64,000 nucleotides of DNA from an uncultured Akkermansia sp. (GTDB taxonomy: Bacteria; Verrucomicrobiota; Verrucomicrobiia; Verrucomicrobiales; Akkermansiaceae). The stretch lies in contig CASFPZ010000002.1 of NCBI GenBank assembly GCA_949296365.1, positions 48,336 to 112,335 of the forward strand, in the 5' to 3' direction. Below the pieces are notes generated by a model. That model saw only the letters and a list, made by a program, of their open reading frames with translations. It had not been told where the DNA came from and did no database searches. Of this stretch, positions 20,672 to 28,775 are shown piece after piece; position 1 is the first letter of the stretch; every line of letters begins with the position of its first letter. The translations under genes were made by a program, and so were the position numbers.

Positions 20672-20795
20672 ACACGCAATCTATTGACCAGGTAGACGAC
20701 ATTAAAATGATAAGAGAAATACCTAGTCCTAAGTGAAGATTCTCTGGAAGAAAAACTCACGATGGAAAATCTGTTAATGCCAATTTGCGCCTATA

Positions 20796-20833
20796 CATAA
20801 AAAACGCCCACCTACCTATATAGATGGACGTTT
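20796..20833 (-). terminator. Rho-independent terminator of rpsF
   Basis: On the reverse strand AAACGTCCA (20825-20833) pairs with TGGGCGTTT (20802-20810), with one G-T pair, followed by a T-tract. It lies 33 bases downstream of the rpsF stop. Confidence 0.75.
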
Positions 20834-20866
20834 CTTATAAAAACAAGAAAGGTGTATGCTCGAATA

Positions 20867-21148
20867 TTAAAGAGCTTTGTAATATTGAAGATGGATTACA
20901 GGATTGATGCGAAGATGTTCGCGGATGGAACGAATCGCGGAAGGTTCGGCATCAAATGCGAAAGTGACATATTGCCCCGCCTTGAGATGATTAGACTCAT
21001 AGGCGAATTCACGGCGTCCCATATCCTTAGTATCGGTGATTTGAGCCCCTTGTGAGGTCATTTCCCCAGCGATTTCCTTGATGAGTGTTTCAACGGGTAC
21101 TTCCGACCCCTTCATGTTGAAAACGATAAGAGCTTCGTACTTTCTCAT
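20867..21148 (-). CDS. rpsF: Ribosomal protein bS6
   Basis: The 93-residue small-subunit protein starts MRKYEALIVFNMKG and contains GRREFAYESNHLKAGQYVTF, the family pattern. In most bacteria rpsF neighbours rpsR, ssb and rplI. Here rpsF is alone between hemL and its own terminator, while rpsR lies about 35 kb away with rpmG. Confidence 0.95.
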   Translation of the reverse strand: MRKYEALIVFNMKGSEVPVETLIKEIAGEMTSQGAQITDTKDMGRREFAYESNHLKAGQYVTFAFDAEPSAIRSIREHLRINPVIHLQYYKAL

Positions 21149-21284
21149 GATTGTATGATTCTAAATAAAATGCGTGCGTGCTGCTTCCACCACGTGTTCC
21201 GTGGCCGCACAGCATGCACTTGTTTATGTCGTATGGCAAGTCTGTTTTTGTAGAATGCAACGAATTTTGGCAAATAAGCGGCAG

Positions 21285-22562
21285 TTACAAGGATTTAAAG
21301 ACTTTTTCAGCAGCACGGCATGTGGCTTCGATATCTTCTTCTGTATGCGCTAGCGAGATAAAACCGGTTTCGAAGGGCGAAGGCGCCATATAGATACCTT
21401 GTTCTAACATACTCCAAAAATATTTCTTATACAGGCATTTATCCGCTTTGAGAGCATCTTGAAGGTTGTAGACGGGAGCTTCGGTGAAGAACAGACCAAA
21501 CATCGATCCTGAACGATAAAAGGTAAAAGAATGGCCGCTAGATTGCATAGCCTGTTTCATCCCTTCTTCCAAAAGGGCGCCTAGTTGTTCTAACCGGGCG
21601 TATCCATCTAGTCGTTTGAGTTCGTGAAGTTGAGCTAGACCTGCCTCCATAGCGACTGGGTTACCTGAAAGTGTCCCAGCCTGGTAGACAGGACCGAGCG
21701 GAGATATACAGTCCATGATGTCGGAGCGGCCGCCAAAGGCTCCGACAGGAAGCCCGCCGCCAATGATTTTGCCCATACAAGTGAGGTCTGGGCTGATACC
21801 GTGAATTTGTTGAACTCCTCCCGGGGCAACGCGGAACCCCGTCATGACTTCATCGAAGATCAATAGAGAATCGTATTGCTCAGTAATCGATCGCAGAAAT
21901 TCCAAAAAACCATTTCGAGGAAGATAAAATCCTGCGTTACCGGGGTAGGGCTCTACTATAACGGTTGCAATATCATTGCCATATTGTGCAAATACCTGAG
22001 AGACTGCTTCTTGATCGTTGTAGGGTACTGTCAATGTCAATTGGGCAAATTCGCGAGGAACACCTGCGCTGTCTGGTTCTCCGAATGTTAAAGCTCCGGA
22101 ACCAGCAGATACAAGAAGAGAATCGACATGACCGTGGTAACAACCTTCAAATTTGAGAATTTTGCTACGATGGGTATATCCACGAGCCAAACGAATTGCC
22201 GACATAGTGGCTTCTGTACCGCTATTGACCATACGTACTTTTTGAACAGAAGGTACCCACGAAACGATGGTTTCTGCCATGTCAACTTCGGCTGGCGTGG
22301 GGATACCAAATCCTAGACCGTGGTTGATGGCTTGATGGACTGCTTGGAGTACCGTTTGTGGGGCATGCCCTAGGATGGCAGGCCCCCACGTGCCAACGTA
22401 GTCGATAAGTTCGCGACCGTCGACATCGGTGATATGCGAACCTTGGGCGGACTGAACAAAAAAAGGTTCACCCCCGACATTGCGAAAAGCCCGAACGGGA
22501 GAATTGACTCCGCCTGGGATGACCTGACACGCGCGTTTGAAAAGTTGAGATGAGCGATTCAT
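21285..22562 (-). CDS. hemL: Glutamate-1-semialdehyde 2,1-aminomutase
   Basis: HemL converts glutamate-1-semialdehyde to 5-aminolevulinate with PLP or PMP. The start MNRSSQLFKRACQVIPGG at 22562 matches the family; nine upstream residues are disregarded. The PLP lysine is K265 in MGKIIGGGLPVGAFGG, with VNSGTEATMSAIRLARG and IFDEVMTGFR also present. At 425 residues it has the usual length. It completes the C5 heme route with hemA and hemC about 35 kb to the right. Its leader overlaps the rpsU terminator, so transcription may depend on read-through. Confidence 0.96.
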   Translation of the reverse strand: MNRSSQLFKRACQVIPGGVNSPVRAFRNVGGEPFFVQSAQGSHITDVDGRELIDYVGTWGPAILGHAPQTVLQAVHQAINHGLGFGIPTPAEVDMAETIVSWVPSVQKVRMVNSGTEATMSAIRLARGYTHRSKILKFEGCYHGHVDSLLVSAGSGALTFGEPDSAGVPREFAQLTLTVPYNDQEAVSQVFAQYGNDIATVIVEPYPGNAGFYLPRNGFLEFLRSITEQYDSLLIFDEVMTGFRVAPGGVQQIHGISPDLTCMGKIIGGGLPVGAFGGRSDIMDCISPLGPVYQAGTLSGNPVAMEAGLAQLHELKRLDGYARLEQLGALLEEGMKQAMQSSGHSFTFYRSGSMFGLFFTEAPVYNLQDALKADKCLYKKYFWSMLEQGIYMAPSPFETGFISLAHTEEDIEATCRAAEKVFKSL

Positions 22563-22583
22563 GATAAAAAGGGAGGAAGTATA

Positions 22584-22619
22584 GAACAAAACGAGGATAC
22601 CGAATCAAGGTATCCTCGT
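22584..22619 (-). terminator. Rho-independent terminator of rpsU
   Basis: A perfect 10-bp stem (22591-22600 and 22610-22619) is followed on the reverse strand by TTTTGTT. It lies 86 bases past rpsU and only about 20 bases before the hemL start, so it could also limit expression of hemL. Confidence 0.85.
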
Positions 22620-22704
22620 CAAAAGCTGTTTAAGGCTTGATTGGGTTCATCAGTAACGGGAGTATTTTCCCGAATCGAAAAACTGAACTTACCCGCAACA
22701 GAAT

Positions 22705-22953
22705 TTATTCTTCGCTAGTAGTAGATGAAACATCTTCCACATCTGCGGAAGTTTCTTCACGGTTGCTGTAGCGCCACTTGACTTTGTAACGCTTGGATGC
22801 GGAACGTGCTTTACGACGCTTTTCATCCATAGGGGTTTCGAAAGCGCGACGACGACGCATTTCGTCGAGGATGCCCTCGGTATCTAATTTTGTTTTCAGC
22901 CTTTTGAGGGCACGATCGATTGGTTCTCCTTTTCTTACGATAACTTCACGCAT
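22705..22953 (-). CDS. rpsU: Ribosomal protein bS21
   Basis: The 82-residue protein starts MREVIVRKGEPIDRALKRLK, the typical bS21 beginning, followed by the basic segment RRRRAFETPMDEKRRKARSA. The last 20 residues form an acidic Ser/Glu/Asp-rich tail that extends beyond the usual core. bS21 assists recognition of the mRNA start region on the 30S subunit. Confidence 0.93.
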   Translation of the reverse strand: MREVIVRKGEPIDRALKRLKTKLDTEGILDEMRRRRAFETPMDEKRRKARSASKRYKVKWRYSNREETSADVEDVSSTTSEE

Positions 22954-23063
22954 GATTAATACTTCCTTTACTGATTGATCGGGAATGGATGAAGCCCATA
23001 TACCTTTATGGAGGTTCAGTCAAGATTTTTGTGCTGACCTTTTAGAAATAAGTACAAAATAGT

Positions 23064-24155
23064 TTAAGAGCGGAACCCGAGGAGTTCTTGTTGCCAGTGC
23101 ATCAGGGAAGTACTGGCGAGTTCCTCTTGATCGGCGATGGTCTCTAAAACTGCCCGAGAGGCGATAATTGAGGGGTCTATGTCTAGGCTTTCAGCGACCT
23201 GATTGCGGATAGAGATCAGTTGATCTAAGCGAGTCTCGAATGAATCTTTTTTAGGATGGCGGGGGAGGTGAAGCCGTTGCGGGTATTCATCTTCGTCCAT
23301 GCGGTAGAAATGTTGGATTGCCGCCTGGAATCGCGCACGGCGATGGTTGTGAAATCGGTTGGGCGGGCAAATAGCCCCTTGATCTTGTAAAATGATGCTC
23401 CAGTCAATTAGCTCGGCATTTGAACAAATCATGAAAACGGGTTTATCGCGAACGGCTGCTTCTAAATCTCGCCAAGTCCAAAGCTCTTTGAGAGCAGCAA
23501 GGCCTCGGCGGTTAAGCTTCCCTGAACCCTGGATGCGCCATGGCTCTGGGTTCCCTGCGGCGAAACGTTCCCTTGCGCGTGCCATGTCGTGTTGACAACT
23601 TTCAAGGAACCAATGGTAACGTTTTTTGGCTCGAAGTTCTTCGACAAGTCGTTCTGCCATATCAGGCATATAGTTGACATCATTGAGGGCATAATTGAGC
23701 ATATTGGGGGGCAAGGGCCGTTGCCCCCAATCGGCTTTTTGAGAAGATTTGCTGAGTTTGACTCCGTAGAAATGTTCGACGAGCGCGGCGAGCCCAAATT
23801 GACGAAAACCTAGAAGGCGAGCTGCTGTTTGTGTATCCAGGATGATTTTGGGCAATATGCCCCACGTGTGAAGGAATAAAAACATATCGTAATCAGCCCC
23901 ATGCATCCAGACTTCGGCTTGTGAAAGCCAGTTGGTGAATGGGGCCATGTTTTCAATACTCAAGGGGTCGAGCATGCATGAATAATCTCCATCGGCATAT
24001 TGAATGAGACAAAGTCGTTCATGGTATCTGTGCAAACTGTCTGCCTCGAGGTCTAGGGCGACTTTCCCCGAGGGCTGTTGTAAAGCTCGCTCTTTCCACT
24101 CTAGCAGCGCTTCCTGAGTATCGATCATAGTATAGGAGGTTGTCGTGTCGCTCAT
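23064..24155 (-). CDS. rnd: Ribonuclease D family 3'-5' exonuclease
   Basis: A 363-residue DEDDy exonuclease that trims the 3' ends of structured RNAs such as tRNA precursors. Catalytic residues are D35 and E37 (ALDLEAD), D90 (HGADYDM) and the pair Y155/D159 (YALNDV). Two HRDC-like helical regions follow (about 205-285 and 300-360). It lies 54 bases downstream of the aminomutase gene on the same strand. Confidence 0.92.
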   Translation of the reverse strand: MSDTTTSYTMIDTQEALLEWKERALQQPSGKVALDLEADSLHRYHERLCLIQYADGDYSCMLDPLSIENMAPFTNWLSQAEVWMHGADYDMFLFLHTWGILPKIILDTQTAARLLGFRQFGLAALVEHFYGVKLSKSSQKADWGQRPLPPNMLNYALNDVNYMPDMAERLVEELRAKKRYHWFLESCQHDMARARERFAAGNPEPWRIQGSGKLNRRGLAALKELWTWRDLEAAVRDKPVFMICSNAELIDWSIILQDQGAICPPNRFHNHRRARFQAAIQHFYRMDEDEYPQRLHLPRHPKKDSFETRLDQLISIRNQVAESLDIDPSIIASRAVLETIADQEELASTSLMHWQQELLGFRS

Positions 24156-24209
24156 GGGCCTTAAAAGTGTCTATGTTGTGATTGGTAATAAAGGAAATGT
24201 CGCGGTAAT

Positions 24210-25421
24210 TTAGGGGTGTGTAGAGGTCGCTTCTTGAAGGGAACTCATGAGAGCATTTCTTTCCTGGATTGATCGTTCTCGGGGTTCTGGGTAGATGAAT
24301 TGTTTGCCTTGATAATTGGTTAAAGTGGTTTGTTGGGCGGTCTGTTCGACAATATAGGGGGGATTCAGGGGGATTTTACCTCCGCCGCCAGGCCCATCGA
24401 GAACGTATTGAGGAACAGCATATCCTGAGGTAAAACCGCGTAGACCGGCAATAATGTCTAGGCCTGTTTGGATTGAAGTCCGGAAGTGTGAAGAGCCTTT
24501 GATCAAATCACATTGGTAAAGATAATATGGTTTGACTCGGCACATCAACAATTTGTGGACAAGTTCACGTTGAATGCTGAGTGAATCATTAATCCCTTTG
24601 AGCAGAACACTTTGGTTCCCAAGCGGAATACCTGCATCAGCCAGCCTTGCTAAGGCGAGCCTCGATTCCTGCGTAAGTTCTCTAGGGTGATTGGTGTGAA
24701 TGGAGATCAAAAGCGGAGCATGTGTGCGAAGCATGCAACACAAATTAGGTGTGATTCGCTGGGGTAGAAAAATGGGAACCCGAGAACCAATTCTCAGAAT
24801 TTCGATATGAGGAATCTTGCGCAGCTCCGTCAAAATAGAGTTGAGTTTTTGATCGGAAAGCAACAAGGGGTCCCCTCCCGACAACAAGACATCGCGGATT
24901 TGAGGAGTTCGGCGTAGATAATCGAGTGCCGCGGGCAAGTCGAGCGTCAGTCGTTTGGGGCCAATCCCAGACACTCCTCTTGAACGAGTACAATGCCGAC
25001 AATATGAGGCGCATCGATTCGTTACTAACATCAATGCTCGATCTGGATAGCGGTGTACGAGACCAGGAACGACCATATCTTTGTCTTCTCCACAGGGATC
25101 TTCCATTTCCTGTGGATCCTGGAAGGCTTCATCAACGCGTGGAATAACTTGTTTGCGGATTGGACACTCCGAATCATCCTTGTCGATCAACGTGAAAAAA
25201 TAGGGCGTAATCAACAATGCAAGGCGAGAATGAGTGGCAAATTGGATTCCTGCTCGCTCCGAGTCTGTTAATTCAAGGTATTCTCCCAATTCTTTCATGG
25301 TTCGAATGCCATGGCGCAACTGCCATTGGGCATCATTCCATAATTCGTCGGGAACATGCGCCCATATACCCCGAGAATACGAGGGAAATCGTTGAGACTG
25401 AGGAACGGATGCCTGTGTCAT
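24210..25421 (-). CDS. kamA: Lysine 2,3-aminomutase
   Basis: This radical-SAM/PLP enzyme interconverts L-lysine and L-beta-lysine. The [4Fe-4S] motif is C137-xxx-C141-xx-C144 (CASYCRHC). The PLP lysine is K349 in GPGGGGK, and D305 and D342 lie exactly 44 and 7 residues before it, the same spacing as the substrate epsilon-amino ligands D293 and D330 relative to K337 in the Clostridium subterminale enzyme. This favours true lysine 2,3-aminomutase over EpmB. At 403 residues it is close to full length. No beta-lysine acetyltransferase gene (ablB) is adjacent. Confidence 0.88.
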   Translation of the reverse strand: MTQASVPQSQRFPSYSRGIWAHVPDELWNDAQWQLRHGIRTMKELGEYLELTDSERAGIQFATHSRLALLITPYFFTLIDKDDSECPIRKQVIPRVDEAFQDPQEMEDPCGEDKDMVVPGLVHRYPDRALMLVTNRCASYCRHCTRSRGVSGIGPKRLTLDLPAALDYLRRTPQIRDVLLSGGDPLLLSDQKLNSILTELRKIPHIEILRIGSRVPIFLPQRITPNLCCMLRTHAPLLISIHTNHPRELTQESRLALARLADAGIPLGNQSVLLKGINDSLSIQRELVHKLLMCRVKPYYLYQCDLIKGSSHFRTSIQTGLDIIAGLRGFTSGYAVPQYVLDGPGGGGKIPLNPPYIVEQTAQQTTLTNYQGKQFIYPEPRERSIQERNALMSSLQEATSTHP

Positions 25422-25565
25422 GAGATGTACAGACGATATGGGTAGTCGGGATTGTTTGATAAGTCAAACGTCTGTTGCGGCTTGATTGGGGTTATTGGCG
25501 TTTGTAACTGATGAAAATTTTCAATTTTGGTTGAACAAGTTCGAGGATTAAGGCATTTCAGAGTC

Positions 25566-25907
25566 ATGGACGAAATATCGGAAGCTCAAGGCAGGAATCA
25601 TGGAGATCAGCCGTTAATGGCATTGATGCAGCAATGGAGACTTTCCAATCACGATTTAGTAGCAGTTTCTTCGGAACAATTAACGCATCGTCAAGTGCAG
25701 AGAGCGAAGCAGGGACGGCAGCTGACTTTACGTATGATGCAGAAAGTGACTCGCGCTTTTAATGTGGCTATTTGGAATCGCTTGTCCCAGGCCCAACAAG
25801 AGGATTTTATCGAATATCAACATAAACGACTTTTCAATTATGCCAAGGGATATCAGGCCGATTGGCAAGACCCAAATGAGGAGTTGATGGATGCAGTGTG
25901 GAAATGA
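25566..25907 (+). CDS. Conserved small protein with HTH-like region
   Basis: The ATG at 25566 gives 113 residues; a longer TTG start at 25527 is less likely. The central region (about residues 17-65, MALMQQWRLSNHDLVAVSSE ... RAKQGRQLTLRMMQKVTRAF) has the helical pattern of an XRE-like DNA-binding fold, with no recognised effector domain. It is divergent from kamA and convergent with mazG. The function is unknown; regulation of a neighbour is possible but unsupported. Confidence 0.7.
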   Translation: MDEISEAQGRNHGDQPLMALMQQWRLSNHDLVAVSSEQLTHRQVQRAKQGRQLTLRMMQKVTRAFNVAIWNRLSQAQQEDFIEYQHKRLFNYAKGYQADWQDPNEELMDAVWK

Positions 25908-25935
25908 CGCCTACACCGCATCCATTTGCGACACC

Positions 25936-26763
25936 TCAGGCTTGTGGGGTATTGCTCTCTTGTTGTTTAGCTTGCTGCCAACTGGCTTCTTGAGTTTCTA
26001 AATCAGCCTGATTGAGCGCGATCCCTTGCTGACTGAGCAAATCTTCCATGCGATTAAAGCGCGATTCGAATTTGCGGTTAGCTGCTGCTAAGGCTATTTC
26101 CGGGTTGATGCCGCGTTTCCGGCAGACATTGACGACGGAGAATAAAAGGTCTCCCAATTCTTCTTGAACGCGAGGATCGGCGTCAGAAATCGAACTAAGT
26201 TCTTGGCATTCGCTGAGTTCTTCTTGGACTTTATCAAGGGCGCCAGCGACGTTAGGCCAATCGAAACCAACTCGCGCTGCTTTTTTCTGGAGTTTGGCTG
26301 CACGGAGTAAGGCAGGAAGCCCCTTGCCGATTCCGTCTAAGTAGTGGGCCTTTTCTGCATGTCGCTCTTGGCGTTTGATTTGATCCCATTGGGTCAGAAC
26401 ACCTTCGGTGTCTCGAACTGTCGAAGTAGCAAAAACGTGAGGATGGCGTCTTACGAGTTTATCATTCAAATCGCAGGCAATGTCTTCTAGTGTGTATAGC
26501 CCGTCTTCTTGAGCTATTTGAGCATGAAAAACAACTTGTAATAGCACATCACCCAATTCTTCTCTCAGATGGGTCCAATCCCGTTGTTGAATACAGTCTA
26601 CTGCTTCGTAGGCTTCCTCAATCATTTCTCCTACGATAGATTCGTGGGTTTGTTCCGCGTCCCATGGGCAACCGCCTTGGCCTCTCAATCGTTGCATGAT
26701 TGCTTTAAGTCGTTCAATTTGACGAGCGGGTTCTTTACAAGAAATCATTTCATGGTCTGTCAT
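25936..26763 (-). CDS. mazG: Nucleoside triphosphate pyrophosphohydrolase MazG
   Basis: MazG hydrolyses (d)NTPs to monophosphates and can lower (p)ppGpp in some bacteria. The 275-residue protein has two tandem MazG folds: the first with GCPWDAEQTHES, EMIEEAYEAVD and REELGDVLLQVVFHAQI, the second with KVQEELSECQEL and VQEELGDLLFSVVNVCRKRG. The metal-binding EExxE and ExxD residues are retained in both. It is divergent from the 26850 gene. Confidence 0.95.
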   Translation of the reverse strand: MTDHEMISCKEPARQIERLKAIMQRLRGQGGCPWDAEQTHESIVGEMIEEAYEAVDCIQQRDWTHLREELGDVLLQVVFHAQIAQEDGLYTLEDIACDLNDKLVRRHPHVFATSTVRDTEGVLTQWDQIKRQERHAEKAHYLDGIGKGLPALLRAAKLQKKAARVGFDWPNVAGALDKVQEELSECQELSSISDADPRVQEELGDLLFSVVNVCRKRGINPEIALAAANRKFESRFNRMEDLLSQQGIALNQADLETQEASWQQAKQQESNTPQA

Positions 26764-26849
26764 GGCAGGCGTATCCTGCCGCGATAATTCCCTCTTGCCC
26801 AGAAAAAATTCTCTTTACCGAATGCTACCTGGCTTGCAGAGTATGCCTT

Positions 26850-27116
26850 ATGGAAACTCATTCATGGAAAGAACGAGGGGAAGACGGCGTCATCCTGTAT
26901 CGAGCCAATTATCAGGGCGGAAAGTGGTCGTTGGAATCTTGCCCCAAAGTTGGGCGTTCTATGCGTGATGCCGTTAGCTGGACTCCTGTAGAAATGTCTC
27001 GCGGGCATTGGGAAACGTTGCGTGAGATTCTTTGGCGCAAATACCAACGCAAACGTTGCCCTTGGCATTTTATCGAAGAAATTGACAAAATGCTTGCTGA
27101 AACTGAAGAATCTTAA
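26850..27116 (+). CDS. Small hypothetical protein upstream of comF
   Basis: An 88-residue protein rich in Trp, Arg and Glu (about five Trp), starting METHSWKERGEDG. It has no signal peptide or membrane segment. Its stop codon is only three bases before the comF-like start, so the two genes are almost certainly co-transcribed and perhaps translationally coupled. No family was recognised. Confidence 0.65.
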   Translation: METHSWKERGEDGVILYRANYQGGKWSLESCPKVGRSMRDAVSWTPVEMSRGHWETLREILWRKYQRKRCPWHFIEEIDKMLAETEES

Positions 27117-27119
27117 CAA

Positions 27120-27920
27120 ATGACTGGCGCAATGGAGGAATTCTTTACTCGAATCAGTGAATTGTTTCCGAGGTCGACGAGATCTTGGTGGAATGAATTG
27201 ACTGGGTGGATTTTCCCATGCGCTTGCGCTCTATGTGGAGAGGGCCCCTTGGAGCATGGATATTTGTGCGAGGCTTGTCGGGAGAAGTTACCTATGGTGC
27301 AGGCCCCCATGTGTCCTCATTGCGGGGAACCCCTTGGTGGGGCTGCTGCCATGGGGTTTGTATGTTCTTATTGCGCTGAAAGCAAATATTACGATTTCGC
27401 TCGTTCGGCTTGCCTCAATGTAGAACCTGTAACCTCGCTGATTCTCCAATACAAATACGGAAATCGATTGCATCTGGCTTCTACCTTGGCGGAACTCATG
27501 GTCTCATTGTGGGAAACCTCGGATGATAAACTGAATGGAAATGATTGGATCCTCGTCCCCGTGCCGCTCTACTGGAAGAAATTGAAAAAACGCGGGTTTA
27601 ACCAAGCTGAAGAACTGGCCTGTTTTTTGTCCAAACGATTTGGCTTTCCGCTTGTGAATGCGCTGAAACGCAAAAATGATTCGGTTAATCAAGCATCGTT
27701 AGGCCGTCAAGAACGCGTGCGTCATGCCAAAGGGTTGTATTATGTGAATCCTGTGATGGCAAAGCGTGGTGTGTTGGATGGGCGGCGCGTTTTGTTAATC
27801 GACGATATTATGACAACTGGCAGCACGGTGGAGGCTTGCGCCGCTGCATTGAAGAAAGAAGGCCGGGTCTCTTGCGTTGGGGTTTTGTCTCTGGCTCGCA
27901 CGCCACAACGTTACTCTTGA
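27120..27920 (+). CDS. comF: ComF family phosphoribosyltransferase-like protein
   Basis: The 266-residue protein has a double zinc-ribbon region (CACALCGEGP ... CEAC and CPHCGEP ... CSYC, about residues 34-85) followed by a PRTase-type I fold with the PRPP loop VLLIDDIMTTGST (about 223-235). ComF proteins are needed for DNA uptake at the inner membrane in naturally competent bacteria, and related proteins exist in non-competent species. All metal-binding Cys pairs are intact. Confidence 0.9.
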   Translation: MTGAMEEFFTRISELFPRSTRSWWNELTGWIFPCACALCGEGPLEHGYLCEACREKLPMVQAPMCPHCGEPLGGAAAMGFVCSYCAESKYYDFARSACLNVEPVTSLILQYKYGNRLHLASTLAELMVSLWETSDDKLNGNDWILVPVPLYWKKLKKRGFNQAEELACFLSKRFGFPLVNALKRKNDSVNQASLGRQERVRHAKGLYYVNPVMAKRGVLDGRRVLLIDDIMTTGSTVEACAAALKKEGRVSCVGVLSLARTPQRYS

Positions 27921-28002
27921 ATCGATTGGGAACTGGTTTGTTGACTTGTGGTCTGACCGATTGTAATATTAAGCCCTAACAGCGTAGAAAGAAGAAAAAA
28001 CG

Positions 28003-28431
28003 ATGGAATCGCTAACTCAAACATTGCGGCGTGACGTCATGTTTTATGATACGGACTGTGGCGGGGTGGTTCACAATCTGGCTTATCTCCGGATGATAGA
28101 AGAATGCCGTACTTTGTTGGGATGGAAATTGGGCATGAGACATATCAATACGGATCCGGATCCGGTGTTTGCCATGGTGGTTCGCCATGAAATCGATTAT
28201 ATTCGTCCTGCTTTTATGGGAGATGCCATCCTTGTAAAGGGATGGGTCGCGTCGTTGGAAAAAGCTTCATTTTGGTGCGACTTTGAAATGCGGAGAGAGT
28301 CTGATAACGTTCTTCTCGTCAAGGCGCATCAGCGTCTTGCTCTGGTGCGCTCTTCAACTAAAAAGCCCACTCGCGTGCCTGCTGAATGGGCTTCGATGAT
28401 CTTTCATGTCTCCTCCAATTGTTGCAAATGA
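28003..28431 (+). CDS. Acyl-CoA thioesterase, hot-dog fold (YbgC/FadM type)
   Basis: The 142-residue protein matches the 4HBT thioesterase pattern: VMFYDTDCGGVVHNLAYLRM contains the catalytic Asp and the conserved HN, and the later segment RHEIDYIRPAFMGDAILVKGWV is typical. Substrates of this family are short- to medium-chain or aromatic acyl-CoA. It lies 82 bases after comF and 85 bases before tRNA-Lys. Confidence 0.88.
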   Translation: MESLTQTLRRDVMFYDTDCGGVVHNLAYLRMIEECRTLLGWKLGMRHINTDPDPVFAMVVRHEIDYIRPAFMGDAILVKGWVASLEKASFWCDFEMRRESDNVLLVKAHQRLALVRSSTKKPTRVPAEWASMIFHVSSNCCK

Positions 28432-28516
28432 ATAAAAAATGAAAATTTTTCAATTTTAGTCTTGCTAAGTCAGTGAAAATGGTGTTTATTCCTTTCCGCA
28501 CTTCGGTGCCTAACGT

Positions 28517-28592
28517 GCTTGGGTAGCTCAGTTGGTAGAGCAGTAGACTTTTAATCTATTGGTCCCGGGTTCGAGTCCCGGTCCAAGTACCA
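28517..28592 (+). tRNA. lysT: tRNA-Lys (TTT anticodon)
   Basis: The anticodon arm is GTAGA-CTTTTAA-TCTAT, anticodon UUU. The D-arm TAGCTCAGTTGGTAGAGCA and T-arm CCGGG-TTCGAGT-CCCGG are standard, and the CCA end is encoded. The acceptor stem GCTTGGG/TCCAAGT has G-T pairs at both ends, a minor oddity. A strong terminator follows directly. Confidence 0.95.
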
Positions 28593-28597
28593 TTATA

Positions 28598-28640
28598 AAC
28601 CACTGCGAATGATTGTTCGCAGTGGTTTTCCTTTTTCCCT
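28598..28640 (+). terminator. Rho-independent terminator after tRNA-Lys
   Basis: A perfect 12-bp stem (28598-28609 and 28616-28627) with a six-base loop is followed by TTCCTTTTT. It begins 5 bases after the tRNA 3' end and separates the forward group from the convergent signalling operon. Confidence 0.92.
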
Positions 28641-28775
28641 AACTAGAAAAAGTAATGTCCCTGGTTTTACTGGGCGAACGTGAAAACGGTAAATCTCTCC
28701 TTTTGAGAGGTTGTCAAAAGAGGAGGGAAATTTCTACTCTATAACTGAGAAAAGTAAATGCTTGTCGGCAGCCGG

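Noticed and set aside
23462..23813. Overlapping ORFs on both strands inside rnd
   Set aside because: The RNase D frame carries all catalytic motifs; the others have none.
24210..25421. Assignment of the aminomutase as EpmB
   Set aside because: The protein is near the full length of lysine 2,3-aminomutase and keeps both substrate Asp residues at exact spacing; EpmB remains a minor alternative only.
28695..28727. Inverted repeat downstream of the PrsW-FHA gene as an operon terminator
   Set aside because: The stem has mismatches and the reverse-strand downstream side lacks a T-run, so it is not called.
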